Assembly: GCF_001189915.1 (NCBI RefSeq)
Contig: NZ_LFLS01000036.1
Coordinates: 1-64,000 of the forward strand
Length of the DNA: 64,000 nt
Reading direction: 5' to 3'
From: Herbaspirillum autotrophicum
GTDB taxonomy: Bacteria > Pseudomonadota > Gammaproteobacteria > Burkholderiales > Burkholderiaceae_D
The stretch's first letter is position 1, and each line of letters opens with the position of its first letter. The position numbers and the translations under genes are program-made. Positions 36,521-44,644 of the stretch are shown piece by piece. The notes under the pieces are model-generated. The model was not told the DNA's origin. It made no database searches and worked only from the letters and a program-made list of their open reading frames with translations.

Positions 36521-36824
36521 CGATACCAGAGAAGATTCCCGCGGCCCAACCCTATCTGGGAAGTGGCTGCGGCAAAAGGTGAACCCACTCTGGTATCGAC
36601 ACGCAATATGGCATGCTGATGTCATTGACCTGCCGATACCAGAGAAGATTCCCGCAACCCAACCCTATCTGGGAAGTGGCTGCGGCGAAAGGTGAACCCA
36701 CTCTGGTATCGACACACAACATTGCACACTGATGTTATTGACCTGCCGATACCAGAGAAGATTCCCGCAACCCAACCCTATCTGGGAAGTGGCCACGGCA
36801 AAAGGTGAACCTGCTCTTGTATCA
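36521..36824. repeat. three tandem 113-bp repeats with inner inverted repeats
   Basis: Units begin at 36521, 36634 and 36747, an exact 113-base period. Each holds a 78-base element bounded by CGATACCAGAG and its reverse complement CTCTGGTATCG, with further self-complementary parts (TTCCC/GGGAA) inside; a 35-base spacer follows. The first two copies are nearly identical; the third has a decayed right arm (CTCTTGTATCA). Small reading frames that cross the units merely repeat the same peptide and show no start signals. The array lies just upstream of the thrS promoter; no transposase is near. Confidence 0.85.
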
Positions 36825-37195
36825 GCACGCCGGGTGGGACTACGCATGAGGATGCCAGCAACGTGCACGAATCCGCAAAATGCAGAAGCATGACGAACGA
36901 CAACACAGGAAGATTTACAGGTGGATTGCTACTACAGACATGTTCGCTTGAGGAACACAATGTGGAGAACAACTAAATACCAAAACCTTCTGCAACTTTC
37001 TTTGCCAACCGGATTCATTGTATTTTTTTACTGGAATCCGGAAGAAAATCACTGCACAGCAACAACCAGGCACGAAATGTAGCACAACACCAAAAACAAT
37101 GGCAAGCTTTTATTTCTCGATTACCTGAAACGATTGCTTACTTCCTGCGCATCCACATCGGGATACACTCACGCCCTGATCAGCGCGACCCCGAC
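36825..37195. other. intergenic stretch, nothing recognised
   Basis: A 370-base region between the repeat array and the deacetylase lipoprotein gene. It is more AT-rich than the flanks. I see no tRNA, no convincing reading frame and no clear terminator. It must carry the promoter of the 37196 gene, but no strong -35/-10 pair stands out. Confidence 0.5.
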
Positions 37196-38152
37196 ATGCA
37201 TTCATCCAGCCCCAACAGAATCTCGACATTGCACTCATTGCAACGCCGCCACAGCCGCAGTTTACTGGGCTTGCTGGCACTGAGCGCAGCATTGCTATTG
37301 ACCGCCTGCAACACCATCCCCGCCAGTTACACGCCACTCAGCGAGCAGCAACAACGCGTTACCGCGCCAATCCGCTTCATATTGAGTTTTGATGACGGCC
37401 CCAGCGCGTCCGAGTATGCCAACCCGACCGAGTCGATATTGCGCGACCTCGACAACAATCCGGTACAGCCCGGCATCAAGGCGGTGTTTTTCGTGCAGAC
37501 CCGCGCCACCAATGGCGGCCGCACCCCACTGGGTCAGCAACTGATGCAACAGGAAGCCAGCCACGGACATCTGCTCGGCCTGCACAACGCCAGCCCGGGC
37601 CATTCCGATCAGGTACATATGGCGCCGGCACAGCTTGAACAGATGTTGCAAGACGGGATTGCCGACGTCACCCGCTTCACCGGCCACGCACCGGTGTTGC
37701 TACGCCCGCCGTTCTGGCATTACGATGCCCGCACCTTCGAAGCCTATCAGCGCCACGGACTGCACATCATCCTGACCGACCTCAGCGCCAACGACGGCAA
37801 AATTTACGGCGTCAATTTCAGCCTGCGTCGACGCAGCAACATGTTGCGCATGCTGGCCGAAGTCCGCCAGCAGATCAGCCGCCACGAACTGCCGGCCATC
37901 GATGGCAGCATTCCGGTCATCGTGACTTTCCACGACACCAACCGCTATACCGCGCGCCACATGCAGGAGTATCTGCAAATTCTGCTCGACAGCGCCAGTG
38001 AATTGCAACTCAAGGTAGCCACCCTGCCGTTCTACAACGACAAGGCCGAACTGCAACGCGCATTATTGGCGCGCGCCATTCGCAGCGAACAGCAACTGGC
38101 GCATTTCCCCGGCATCTGGAACATGTTGTGGCCATCGACGCCGAAGCAATAA
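37196..38152 (+). CDS. polysaccharide deacetylase-like lipoprotein
   Basis: A 318-residue exported NodB-fold protein. A long basic N-terminus leads to a lipoprotein signal (LLGLLALSAALLLTAC, lipobox LTAC, cysteine at about residue 38). Catalytic motif 1 is RFILSFDDGPSASEY at about 59-73. The zinc motif seems modified (GLHNASPGHSD, H-x-x-x-x-x-x-H rather than H-x-x-x-H). LLRPPFWHYDARTF matches motif 3 and VIVTFHDTNRYT motif 5. It likely acts on peptidoglycan or a surface glycan at the membrane face. It stands alone on the plus strand and ends in a long inverted repeat. Confidence 0.82.
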   Translation: MHSSSPNRISTLHSLQRRHSRSLLGLLALSAALLLTACNTIPASYTPLSEQQQRVTAPIRFILSFDDGPSASEYANPTESILRDLDNNPVQPGIKAVFFVQTRATNGGRTPLGQQLMQQEASHGHLLGLHNASPGHSDQVHMAPAQLEQMLQDGIADVTRFTGHAPVLLRPPFWHYDARTFEAYQRHGLHIILTDLSANDGKIYGVNFSLRRRSNMLRMLAEVRQQISRHELPAIDGSIPVIVTFHDTNRYTARHMQEYLQILLDSASELQLKVATLPFYNDKAELQRALLARAIRSEQQLAHFPGIWNMLWPSTPKQ

Positions 38153-38229
38153 CCGTCCGCATACTGCACCAGCGGTACACCCGACAAACAAGCAAAGAGA
38201 GAAAGCGCTCCGCAGAACACGGAACGCAG

Positions 38230-38280
38230 AAAGCAAAAATGGAAGCCGGGACTGCGCTTCCATTATTCATTTTGCTTTTT
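38230..38280 (+). terminator. long inverted repeat, probable terminator
   Basis: AATGGAAGC and GCTTCCATT (38238-38264) form a perfect 9-bp stem, and outer arms AAAGCAAAA/TTTTGCTTT extend it, ending in TTTTTT. It lies about 90 bases beyond the deacetylase lipoprotein stop and could end that transcript. Confidence 0.65.
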
Positions 38281-38345
38281 TGATGCTGTTTTTGCGAAGC
38301 ACTTGCATCTGCTTCGATACCAATATTCAACAACATCAGGAATAT

Positions 38346-38422
38346 TGGTAGGCACGATTGGACTCGAACCAACGACCCCTACCATGTCAAGGTAGTGCTC
38401 TAACCAGCTGAGCTACGCGCCT
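38346..38422 (-). tRNA. tRNA-Val (GAC anticodon)
   Basis: A 77-base cloverleaf on the minus strand: acceptor AGGCGCG/CGTGCCT, D arm GTAGCTCAGCTGGTTAGAGC, anticodon stem CTACC/GGTAG around TTGACAT (anticodon GAC, valine), T arm with GGTTCGAGTCC, and an encoded CCA end. A TATAAT sequence lies 12 bases upstream of the 5' end (38434-38439), a suitable -10 element. Confidence 0.95.
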
Positions 38423-38533
38423 AAAGAAGCGAGATTATAGGAGCATTTTTTTCTTTTGGCTAGTATTCGTTAAAAGAAATTTAAAGATTTTTTAATGCCC
38501 CGCAAAATTCACCCTGCAACACCGCCGCAAACC

Positions 38534-40792
38534 CTATTGGCGCCTGGCTTCCAGCACGCCTTTGACTTCGCGAATCACGGTCAGCGCCTTTTGCAATTGC
38601 GCCGTCGAACCGATTTCAGCAGTAAAAGCCATGCGCGCATGCCCCTTCACGCTTTGGGTGCTGACGCCGATCACATTGATTTTTTCGCGCAGGAAGATTT
38701 CAGAAATGTCGCGCAATAAACCCTGGCGATCGCCGGCCAGTACAAATATATCCACCGGGTACACCGTGTCGTGCACCGGCGTACCCCAGGTGGTTTGAAT
38801 CACCCGCTCCGGTGCCTTGGCGCTCATCTCGGTAAAGTTCTTGCAGTTGAGCCGATGGATCGAGACTCCCTTGCCGCGCGTGACGAAGCCGATGATCTGA
38901 TCCGGCGGCGCCGGCTTGCAGCAACGCGCCAGTTGCGTCATCAAGCCTTCCGTGCCGACCACCAGCACACCCGACTTGGCGCCCTGCACGATGCTCGAGG
39001 CCCGGCTCTTGCGCGTGATCGACGCTTCATCCGGCTCGACATTCTTTTCCGTCTCGTCGACCTGCAAGGCTTGTTCGATCTGACGCGGACTGAATTCATC
39101 CTTGCCGAGCGACAAAAACAAATCATCCACCTTGGGAAAGCCCAGCTTGTGCGCCAGCTCTTCCAGATTGACGGCGGTCTTGCCGACCCGCTGCAAGGTC
39201 TTTTCCAGAATCGAACGTCCTTGCGCCAGCGTTTCCTGCTGTTCGATGGCATTGAACCAGGCGCGCACCTTGGAACGGGTACGCGCACTGGCGGCATAGC
39301 CGGGGCTGAGCCAGTCGCGCGACGGCCCGGCAGCGACACCACCCTGCCCGGCCTTGACGGTAATGATGTCGACCGTCTGACCGTTCTTCAATACCGTATT
39401 GAGCGGCACCATCACGCCATCGACGCGCGCACCGCGGCAGCGATGGCCAACGTCGCTGTGCAAGTGGTAGGCAAAATCGATGGGCGTGGCGCCATTCGGC
39501 AATTCAATCACGCGCGCCTGCGGCGTCAATACATAGATGCGTTCATCCAGCGTGGTCGATTTGAGTTTCTCGACCCAATCGCGCCGCACTTCTTCCTGCT
39601 CGACCACGGCGCCGGCAACTTCGCTTTTCCACGCCAGCAACTGCCGCAACCAGGCAATCTTTTCGTCATACTTTTGTGCCGCAAAATTGGAGCCGCCGCT
39701 TTCCTTGTAGCGCCAGTGCGCCGCCACGCCGTATTCAGCAAAGTGATGCATTTCACGCGTGCGGATCTGCACTTCCAGCGGCCGGCCGTCTTCCGCCAGC
39801 ACCACCGTATGCAGCGACTGATAACCATTCGGTTTGGGACGGGAAATATAGTCGTCGAATTCCTTGGGAATCGGCGTCCAGATATTATGGACGATGCCGA
39901 GCACGGTATAGCACGTCTTCACGTCATCCACGATGACGCGGAATGCCCGTACATCGTACAACTCCGAAAAGTCGATGGCCTTGCCGCGCATCTTGTTCCA
40001 GATGCTGTAAATATGCTTGGGCCGGCCCGACACTTCGGCCTTGATGCCACCCGCCGCCAGTTCGGCATGCAGATGTTCGATGGCGCTGGCGACAAAGCCT
40101 TCGCGCTCGATGCGTTTTTCTTCCAGCATCTTGGCGATGCGCTTGTAGGTCGCCGGCTCCAGAAAACGGAATGACAGATCTTCCAGTTCCCACTTCACTT
40201 GCCAGATACCGAGACGATTTGCCAGCGGCGCATACAGATCGAAGGTTTCGCGCGCGTACTGCGCCGTGGCTTCGTTTTCCAGCTTCTGTTCGGCAAAATA
40301 GCGCAGCGTGCTGACGCGCGACGCCAGCCGCACCAGCACCACTCGCATATCGGAAGCCATGGCCAACAACATCTTGCGCAAGGTTTCGATCTGCGCCGCG
40401 GCCTGCTGCGCCGCATTCTTGCCACGCAAGACTTCTTGCGGTTGCTGGAAGGTCAAGGCATGAAAGCGCATCAGTTGGCGCACGCCGGCCACCAGATCAG
40501 CGATCTCGCGACCGAAATTGGTCTCGATATCGTCCACCGCATCCGGCGCGATCACATGCAACTCGAACAGCAGGCCGGCGATCCGCGTTTCGGCGTCGGC
40601 ATTGAGCGACGCCAGCACCGTCACCACTCCCTGCACAAATTGCCAGGCATCCTGACCGGACGGAATCGGCTTGCCGGCATACATGGGTTCAACCTTGGCC
40701 AGCGCGGCACTGACGCGCGCGCTGTCCTCGGCACTCAAACCGGCGACGATAGCGGCCGTACCCTCACCTTGAACTCCAGCGACAGAAACCAT
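38534..40792 (-). CDS. relA: GTP pyrophosphokinase RelA
   Basis: A 752-residue long RSH enzyme making (p)ppGpp on starved ribosomes. The N-terminal hydrolase domain is degenerate: where SpoT has the HD and ED metal-binding residues, this has RIAGLLFELHVIAPDAVDDIETNFG, so hydrolysis is unlikely. The synthetase domain (about 235-350) is intact: IYSIWNKMRGKAIDFSELYDVRAFRVIV, PIPKEFDDYISRPKPNGYQSLH (the EFDD signature of monofunctional RelA). TGS (about 400-465), helical, zinc-finger-like (LARCCKPAPPDQIIGFVTRGKGVSIHR) and ACT domains follow. It is 6 bases from the RidA gene. Confidence 0.96.
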   Translation of the reverse strand: MVSVAGVQGEGTAAIVAGLSAEDSARVSAALAKVEPMYAGKPIPSGQDAWQFVQGVVTVLASLNADAETRIAGLLFELHVIAPDAVDDIETNFGREIADLVAGVRQLMRFHALTFQQPQEVLRGKNAAQQAAAQIETLRKMLLAMASDMRVVLVRLASRVSTLRYFAEQKLENEATAQYARETFDLYAPLANRLGIWQVKWELEDLSFRFLEPATYKRIAKMLEEKRIEREGFVASAIEHLHAELAAGGIKAEVSGRPKHIYSIWNKMRGKAIDFSELYDVRAFRVIVDDVKTCYTVLGIVHNIWTPIPKEFDDYISRPKPNGYQSLHTVVLAEDGRPLEVQIRTREMHHFAEYGVAAHWRYKESGGSNFAAQKYDEKIAWLRQLLAWKSEVAGAVVEQEEVRRDWVEKLKSTTLDERIYVLTPQARVIELPNGATPIDFAYHLHSDVGHRCRGARVDGVMVPLNTVLKNGQTVDIITVKAGQGGVAAGPSRDWLSPGYAASARTRSKVRAWFNAIEQQETLAQGRSILEKTLQRVGKTAVNLEELAHKLGFPKVDDLFLSLGKDEFSPRQIEQALQVDETEKNVEPDEASITRKSRASSIVQGAKSGVLVVGTEGLMTQLARCCKPAPPDQIIGFVTRGKGVSIHRLNCKNFTEMSAKAPERVIQTTWGTPVHDTVYPVDIFVLAGDRQGLLRDISEIFLREKINVIGVSTQSVKGHARMAFTAEIGSTAQLQKALTVIREVKGVLEARRQ

Positions 40793-40798
40793 GAAACC

Positions 40799-41149
40799 TT
40801 ACTTTTGAGCAGCAACAATGATAATTTCGACCAGCAATTCAGGACGCGCCAGCTTGGCTTCCACCGTAGCCCGTGGCGGTGCGTTGCCAGCCGCAACCCA
40901 TTCGTCCCAGACGGTATTCATGCCGGCGAAGTCTTTGACATCCGACAGATAAATCTGGCACGACAGAATCTGCGTCTTGTCGCTGCCGACTTCCGCCAGC
41001 AAGCGATCGATATGCCCCAGCACTTCGCGCGTCTGACCTTCGATATTCTGAGTCGCATCTTCGGCAATCTGACCTGCCAGATAAACCGTACCGTTATGAA
41101 TGGCAACTTCCGAAAGACGCTTTCCTACATGGAGACGTTGGACTGACAT
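40799..41149 (-). CDS. RidA-family protein (YjgF/YER057c/UK114)
   Basis: A 116-residue small trimeric protein of the Rid superfamily. Its family pattern includes HNGTVYLAGQIAEDATQNIEGQTREVLGHIDRLLAEVGSDKTQILSCQIYL and the C-terminal signature NAPPRATVEAKLARPELLVEI. RidA proteins hydrolyse reactive enamine/imine intermediates; the arginine in PPRATVEA matches the catalytic arginine, though this subgroup may differ in substrate. It precedes relA by 6 bases, a conserved pairing in Burkholderiales as I recall it. Confidence 0.9.
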   Translation of the reverse strand: MSVQRLHVGKRLSEVAIHNGTVYLAGQIAEDATQNIEGQTREVLGHIDRLLAEVGSDKTQILSCQIYLSDVKDFAGMNTVWDEWVAAGNAPPRATVEAKLARPELLVEIIIVAAQK

Positions 41150-41190
41150 GATATTTCCTTTATTTGTTCACTTGCTTCACTTAACACCCG

Positions 41191-42057
41191 TCACGCCAAA
41201 AAGAATTCTTTCGCGACGGCAATCTGATCTTCATGCATGAAGGTAGGTGCATGGCCGACGCCGGGCAACTCCACCACGTTGGCTTTGGGGCCGCGCTGCG
41301 TCATGGCCTGTGCCACTTCCGGCAACAACAGGTCGGACAAGGCACCGCGCACTACCAGCGTCGGACAGCGGATCGCATCATAAGCCGCCCACAACATGTG
41401 CTCGGCCATGGCCGTTGCTTCCGGCGTCGAACTCTTGAATGGCACTGCCAGCCCGAGATCATAGTGACGCTGCCACTTGCCTTCGGCATCTTGCCGCAGC
41501 ACGTCAGCGGCCAGCTTGTGCCATTCCTCGTCAGTATGCGGGCCGAAGGTCGCTGAAATCGTACGGATATATTGTGCCGCCTCGTCGAAGGTGGCGAAGC
41601 GGATATCCTGACCGATGTATTCGCCAATGCGCGCCAGTGCGCTGGCATTGAGCGAGGGACCGATGTCATTCAGCAGCAGGCGGCGAATCGGATTGTCCGG
41701 CAGCGATGCCAGCCCCATGCCGATCAGGCCGCCCATCGAGGTGCCGAACCAATCCACGGTTTCGGCATCGGCCCGCGCCAGCAAGGTCACCATATCGCTG
41801 ACGTATTGCGGAATCACGTAATACTGCGGGTCGCGCAAACGTCCGGAACGGCCGCGCCCCACCACATCCGGGCAAATCACCCGATACACATCGCACAGCT
41901 CGCGCGCCACACGGTCGAAGTCATCGCCAACGCGCGTCACGCCATGCACACACACCAATACATTGGGATTTTGCGGATCGCCCCACTCTTTATAGGCCAT
42001 CGAATGCAAACCGGCGGGAGAAATGCACTGCACAGACTTCAATACGGCTTGTGTCAT
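41191..42057 (-). CDS. alpha/beta hydrolase
   Basis: A 288-residue cytoplasmic hydrolase. NVLVCVHGVTRVGDDFD at about 31-47 holds the oxyanion HG motif, DWFGTSMGGLIGMGLAS at about 105-121 the nucleophile elbow G-T-S-M-G with the catalytic serine, CPTLVVRGALSDLLLPEV supplies the acid (D) and ELPGVGHAPTF the histidine. ATG 42057 was preferred over the in-frame GTG 11 codons upstream, though neither has a strong ribosome site. The natural ester substrate cannot be told. It is followed by the RidA gene after a 41-base gap. Confidence 0.9.
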   Translation of the reverse strand: MTQAVLKSVQCISPAGLHSMAYKEWGDPQNPNVLVCVHGVTRVGDDFDRVARELCDVYRVICPDVVGRGRSGRLRDPQYYVIPQYVSDMVTLLARADAETVDWFGTSMGGLIGMGLASLPDNPIRRLLLNDIGPSLNASALARIGEYIGQDIRFATFDEAAQYIRTISATFGPHTDEEWHKLAADVLRQDAEGKWQRHYDLGLAVPFKSSTPEATAMAEHMLWAAYDAIRCPTLVVRGALSDLLLPEVAQAMTQRGPKANVVELPGVGHAPTFMHEDQIAVAKEFFLA

Positions 42058-42255
42058 GGTTTCTGAATGTTCGGGTTGATGGATGCGCACATTTTACCCC
42101 CTCAGAGCGAAATCGCAGCGCCGCAATCAATCACTGCCCGGCAATAAGCCCTCGCAGCAAGATAAACACCGGCACCCGGCGCGAGCAATGACCGGCCCTC
42201 ATGCAAAATTGCAATAATGATCTTTTAATCAACGCAATCCGCACGAAGTCGCTGC

Positions 42256-42261
42256 TATAAT
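42256..42261 (+). promoter_or_regulatory. -10 element of tRNA-Leu
   Basis: A consensus TATAAT lies 45 bases before the tRNA, followed by a GC-rich discriminator (GCGTTCCGC) typical of stringently controlled stable RNA genes. The -35 region is poor. Confidence 0.6.
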
Positions 42262-42306
42262 GCGTTCCGCTTTCGGCAATCACCGCCGGAACATGCTTCA
42301 CGATTT

Positions 42307-42399
42307 GCCTGAGTGGTGAAATTGGTAGACACAGCGGACTTAAAATCCGCCGCTTACCTGGAAAGGGGCGTACCGGTTCGATTCCGGTCTCAGGCACCA
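42307..42399 (+). tRNA. tRNA-Leu (UAA anticodon), prophage attachment site
   Basis: A 93-base class II tRNA: acceptor GCCTGAG/CTCAGGC, anticodon loop CTTAAAA giving anticodon TAA, a long variable arm (GCTTACCTGGAAAGGGGCG region), T arm GGTTCGATTCC and an encoded CCA. A tyrosine integrase gene starts 114 bases downstream and all sequence beyond is phage, so the 3' half of this gene very likely contains the bacterial attachment core. Confidence 0.95.
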
Positions 42400-42512
42400 A
42401 GACAGACATTTAAGCTACTTTTGATTACCGTCTGCTCTATGTAAATACCCTTGTTGCATCCTGCGTTATACTGTGCCCCACGCACAACGCCCGCACAGGA
42501 ATCCCGCACAAG

Positions 42513-43451
42513 ATGGCATACATCAGAAAGTATCGTGACAAGTGGCGCGCAGAAGTACAGCGCCACGGTCACCGCGCGACCCACGTCACCGACACAAAGC
42601 GGGAGGCGCAAGCATGGGCACTGAAGAAGGAATCTGAACTCGATGCCCTCAAAGGTAGTGGCGGCAAAACCTTCCTTGATGCGGTCGAAAAATACAAGAA
42701 CACCGTCAGCATCACAAAGCGCAGCCCTGAATGGGAAGGCCGTCGGCTTGATGCCATGCTCGATCACTTCGGACCCGAGACCAAAATTACCGACATCGAC
42801 AGCGCCGTTATCGGCGAATGGCGCGACGAACGCCTGAAGACTGTCACCGGATCCACTGTCCAGCGCGAGGCAAACCTCCTACGCAACCTGTTCACCGTCG
42901 CCGTCGATGAATGGCGCTGGATGGATCGCCACCCATTCAAGGGTGTTCGGCTTCCGGAACATAACGAATCGCGCTATCAACTCTGGGGCTGGCAAGATAT
43001 CAAAAAGGTGCTTCGCGCTGGGGAAAAGTCCGGCGGCAAAATCGGGCAGATCACACATGCCTTTCATATTGCACTGCGCACAGCAATGCGTATGTCTGAA
43101 GTATTGGCAGCACCGGACAATTTTAACGAGCGGCGCCGGGTGGTGATATTGGCCCGCACAAAAACAACCGGACGCGACGAGGTGCCGATTGGCCGTATCG
43201 CGGCCAAGTTGCTCAAGGGATATGTGTTCACCGTGGAGGCCAACGAGGGCAGCGTTCTGTTCTCAAAGCTTTGCCGGCAACTGATGATTCAAGGACTGAC
43301 GTTTCATGACAGCCGTGCTACCGCCCTCACCCACCTTGCCAAGAAAGTAGACGTCATGGTTCTGGCACGGATCAGCCGGCACAAGGATATCAATTTGCTG
43401 CACCGGGTCTACTATCGAGAAACAGCGGATTCGATAGCAGCAAAGCTGTAA
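42513..43451 (+). CDS. tyrosine site-specific integrase
   Basis: A 312-residue phage integrase. N-terminal arm-type domain with YIRKYRDKWRAEVQRHGHR, then a SAM-like core-binding domain (about 50-150), then the catalytic domain: first arginine in HIALRTAMRMSEVLA at about 188-202, HDSRATALTHLAKK (H-x-x-R box) at about 269-282, SRHKDINLLHRVYYRE with the second histidine and the nucleophile tyrosine near the C-terminus. AGGA ten bases before the ATG. It faces away from tRNA-Leu and is the only plus-strand phage gene here. Confidence 0.95.
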   Translation: MAYIRKYRDKWRAEVQRHGHRATHVTDTKREAQAWALKKESELDALKGSGGKTFLDAVEKYKNTVSITKRSPEWEGRRLDAMLDHFGPETKITDIDSAVIGEWRDERLKTVTGSTVQREANLLRNLFTVAVDEWRWMDRHPFKGVRLPEHNESRYQLWGWQDIKKVLRAGEKSGGKIGQITHAFHIALRTAMRMSEVLAAPDNFNERRRVVILARTKTTGRDEVPIGRIAAKLLKGYVFTVEANEGSVLFSKLCRQLMIQGLTFHDSRATALTHLAKKVDVMVLARISRHKDINLLHRVYYRETADSIAAKL

Positions 43452-43495
43452 CCTAAGTCCTTGATTTTGCTCCGATGCCGGAATACCGGTATCGC

Positions 43496-43960
43496 TTACC
43501 GCGCCAGCCCATTAATCGCCGCCCTCACCGTATCGTAATCAGCGTTGCACTGGTTCAATCGCTCGGCTGCATCGTCTGCTCTGGCCGCTTCCCTTGTAAG
43601 AAACTCTGCGTCTGGTCGCGAAAGTTCGGCACCACTGGCGCCCGCGCACTCGCCGACCGTTCCGGCACCGTCGGTATCGGCGTTTGCACGACGTTCGGCC
43701 CGGTCCCGCAGCCCTGCAAGATCAGCAGTGAGCCTGCGCACAGCAGCATCAGATTTTGTCTTTTCTTCATCTTTGGCTTTCTTTATGGTTTTCATGTTGA
43801 GCTCGGCCTGATCGGCCCGGTCGGTTGCCGTCTTCAGTGTCGCCGCTGCCACCTTGCCAGCCGCAGCAGAAACGCGATGCTCGTCCCACTTGCCAGCGCC
43901 GAAGCCGACGCCGATAGCCAGAAGGAATGCCATCCACAAGCGGGGATCGAGGGCACTCAC
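43496..43960 (-). CDS. inner-membrane spanin (Rz-like)
   Basis: A 154-residue protein with one N-terminal transmembrane segment (LWMAFLLAIGVGFGAG) followed by long coiled-coil helices (AATLKTATDRADQAELNMKTIKKAKDEEKTKSDAAVRRL), the hallmark of Rz. It begins with a GTG overlapping the DUF5675 stop and contains the complete Rz1 gene in another frame. It would link the inner membrane to the outer-membrane spanin and fuse the membranes at lysis. Confidence 0.85.
   Translation of the reverse strand: MSALDPRLWMAFLLAIGVGFGAGKWDEHRVSAAAGKVAAATLKTATDRADQAELNMKTIKKAKDEEKTKSDAAVRRLTADLAGLRDRAERRANADTDGAGTVGECAGASGAELSRPDAEFLTREAARADDAAERLNQCNADYDTVRAAINGLAR
43555..43770 (-). CDS. outer-membrane spanin lipoprotein (Rz1-like), nested
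   Basis: A 71-residue reading frame inside the Rz gene in another frame. MKKRQNLMLLCAGSLLILQGCG is a lipoprotein signal with lipobox LQGC, and the mature part is proline-rich (PNVVQTPIPTVPERSASARAPVVP), as in Rz1 proteins. Full nesting of Rz1 in Rz is a known arrangement in lambda-like and T7-like phages. Confidence 0.8.
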   Translation of the reverse strand: MKKRQNLMLLCAGSLLILQGCGTGPNVVQTPIPTVPERSASARAPVVPNFRDQTQSFLQGKRPEQTMQPSD

Positions 43961-44355
43961 GATGCCGCCCGAATGTCGATACTGATATCGCTGATGCCTT
44001 GCAACTTGGCGAATAGCCGGTCGAATGCTACCCGGCTTTGACCGACAAAATCCGGTGTGGCCGAATCACCCACCAGAATGCAGCCGTCCGTGTCTTTGTC
44101 GGTGTTGCCCGGATGAATCCGGATGCCTTCGAAGTTGGGCACGGCCAGCAGAAGCGGCAGCACGCGCTTAAACCGTGGCGACATGGTGAGCTGCACTCTG
44201 TATTTGCCGGCCGGGATGGCTGTCTCACCGTAGACCTTGATGCCGGCAGGCCGGACAACATCCTCAAGCGTGTAGCACTCAAACCGGCCATCGATGAACA
44301 ACTTGCCCGGGGTGCTCTTGCTGGTGCTGCGACCGCGCTGTAGAAACATCTCCAT
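43957..44355 (-). CDS. DUF5675-family protein in the endolysin position
   Basis: A 132-residue soluble protein. It carries GKLFIDGRFECYTLEDVVRP (about 17-36), ETAIPAGKYRVQLTMSPRFKR and the conserved IRIHPGNTDKDTDGCILVGD at about 78-97, which matches the DUF5675 pattern (H-x-G-N, then D-T-x-G-C). The H...G-C arrangement recalls L,D-transpeptidase-like (YkuD) active sites. It sits between holin and spanins, and no lysozyme, amidase or transglycosylase gene is present in the window, so a cell-wall-degrading role is a reasonable inference, not established here. Confidence 0.8.
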   Translation of the reverse strand: MEMFLQRGRSTSKSTPGKLFIDGRFECYTLEDVVRPAGIKVYGETAIPAGKYRVQLTMSPRFKRVLPLLLAVPNFEGIRIHPGNTDKDTDGCILVGDSATPDFVGQSRVAFDRLFAKLQGISDISIDIRAAS

Positions 44356-44642
44356 TATTTACCCCCACCAATGAACTTGCCTGCACGGCGCCTCAACAGA
44401 ACTTCAACGGTTTGCGATCCGAGAATGCCCAGACCCGACGCGATGCCCAGCAATGCCAGGTGGGGAATGTCCGGGAACTGCAACAACACCACGCCGGCCA
44501 GCATCGAAGTAGCGGACCCCAGCACGGTGCGGCCGATCACCAGCCGGATTGAAAGCTTCTCGTCGCTTGCAAGCAGCTTTCCAACGCCAATGACAGCGCC
44601 CATTGCAACCAGAGTCCACAGGCTTTTTTCAGGATCTTGCAT
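44355..44642 (-). CDS. phage holin
   Basis: A 95-residue membrane protein with two to three helices: LWTLVAMGAVIGVGKLLAS at about 8-26, VLGSATSMLAGVVLLQF at about 40-56 and LALLGIASGLGILGSQ at about 62-77, ending in a basic tail (LLRRRAGKFIGGGK). It precedes the DUF5675 gene with overlapping stop and start, as holin-endolysin pairs do. It would form the lesions that time lysis. Confidence 0.8.
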   Translation of the reverse strand: MQDPEKSLWTLVAMGAVIGVGKLLASDEKLSIRLVIGRTVLGSATSMLAGVVLLQFPDIPHLALLGIASGLGILGSQTVEVLLRRRAGKFIGGGK

Positions 44643-44644
44643 GC

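Noticed and set aside
36521-36824. Possible CRISPR array
   Set aside because: Repeats are 113 bases long with near-identical spacers and internal palindromes; there are no unique spacers and no cas genes.
36394-36972. Small frames repeating GSPFAAATSQIGLG-type peptides
   Set aside because: They are translations of the 113-base repeat units; no start signals and the reading is just the repeat.
38771-40174. 467-codon open frame antisense to relA
   Set aside because: Shadow of relA; no plausible ribosome site or domain.
43473-43491. Inverted repeat GATGCCGG/CCGGTATC after the integrase as a fourth copy of the 17-base phage motif
   Set aside because: Only 12 of 16 positions agree and it lies between converging gene ends, where a weak terminator is simpler.
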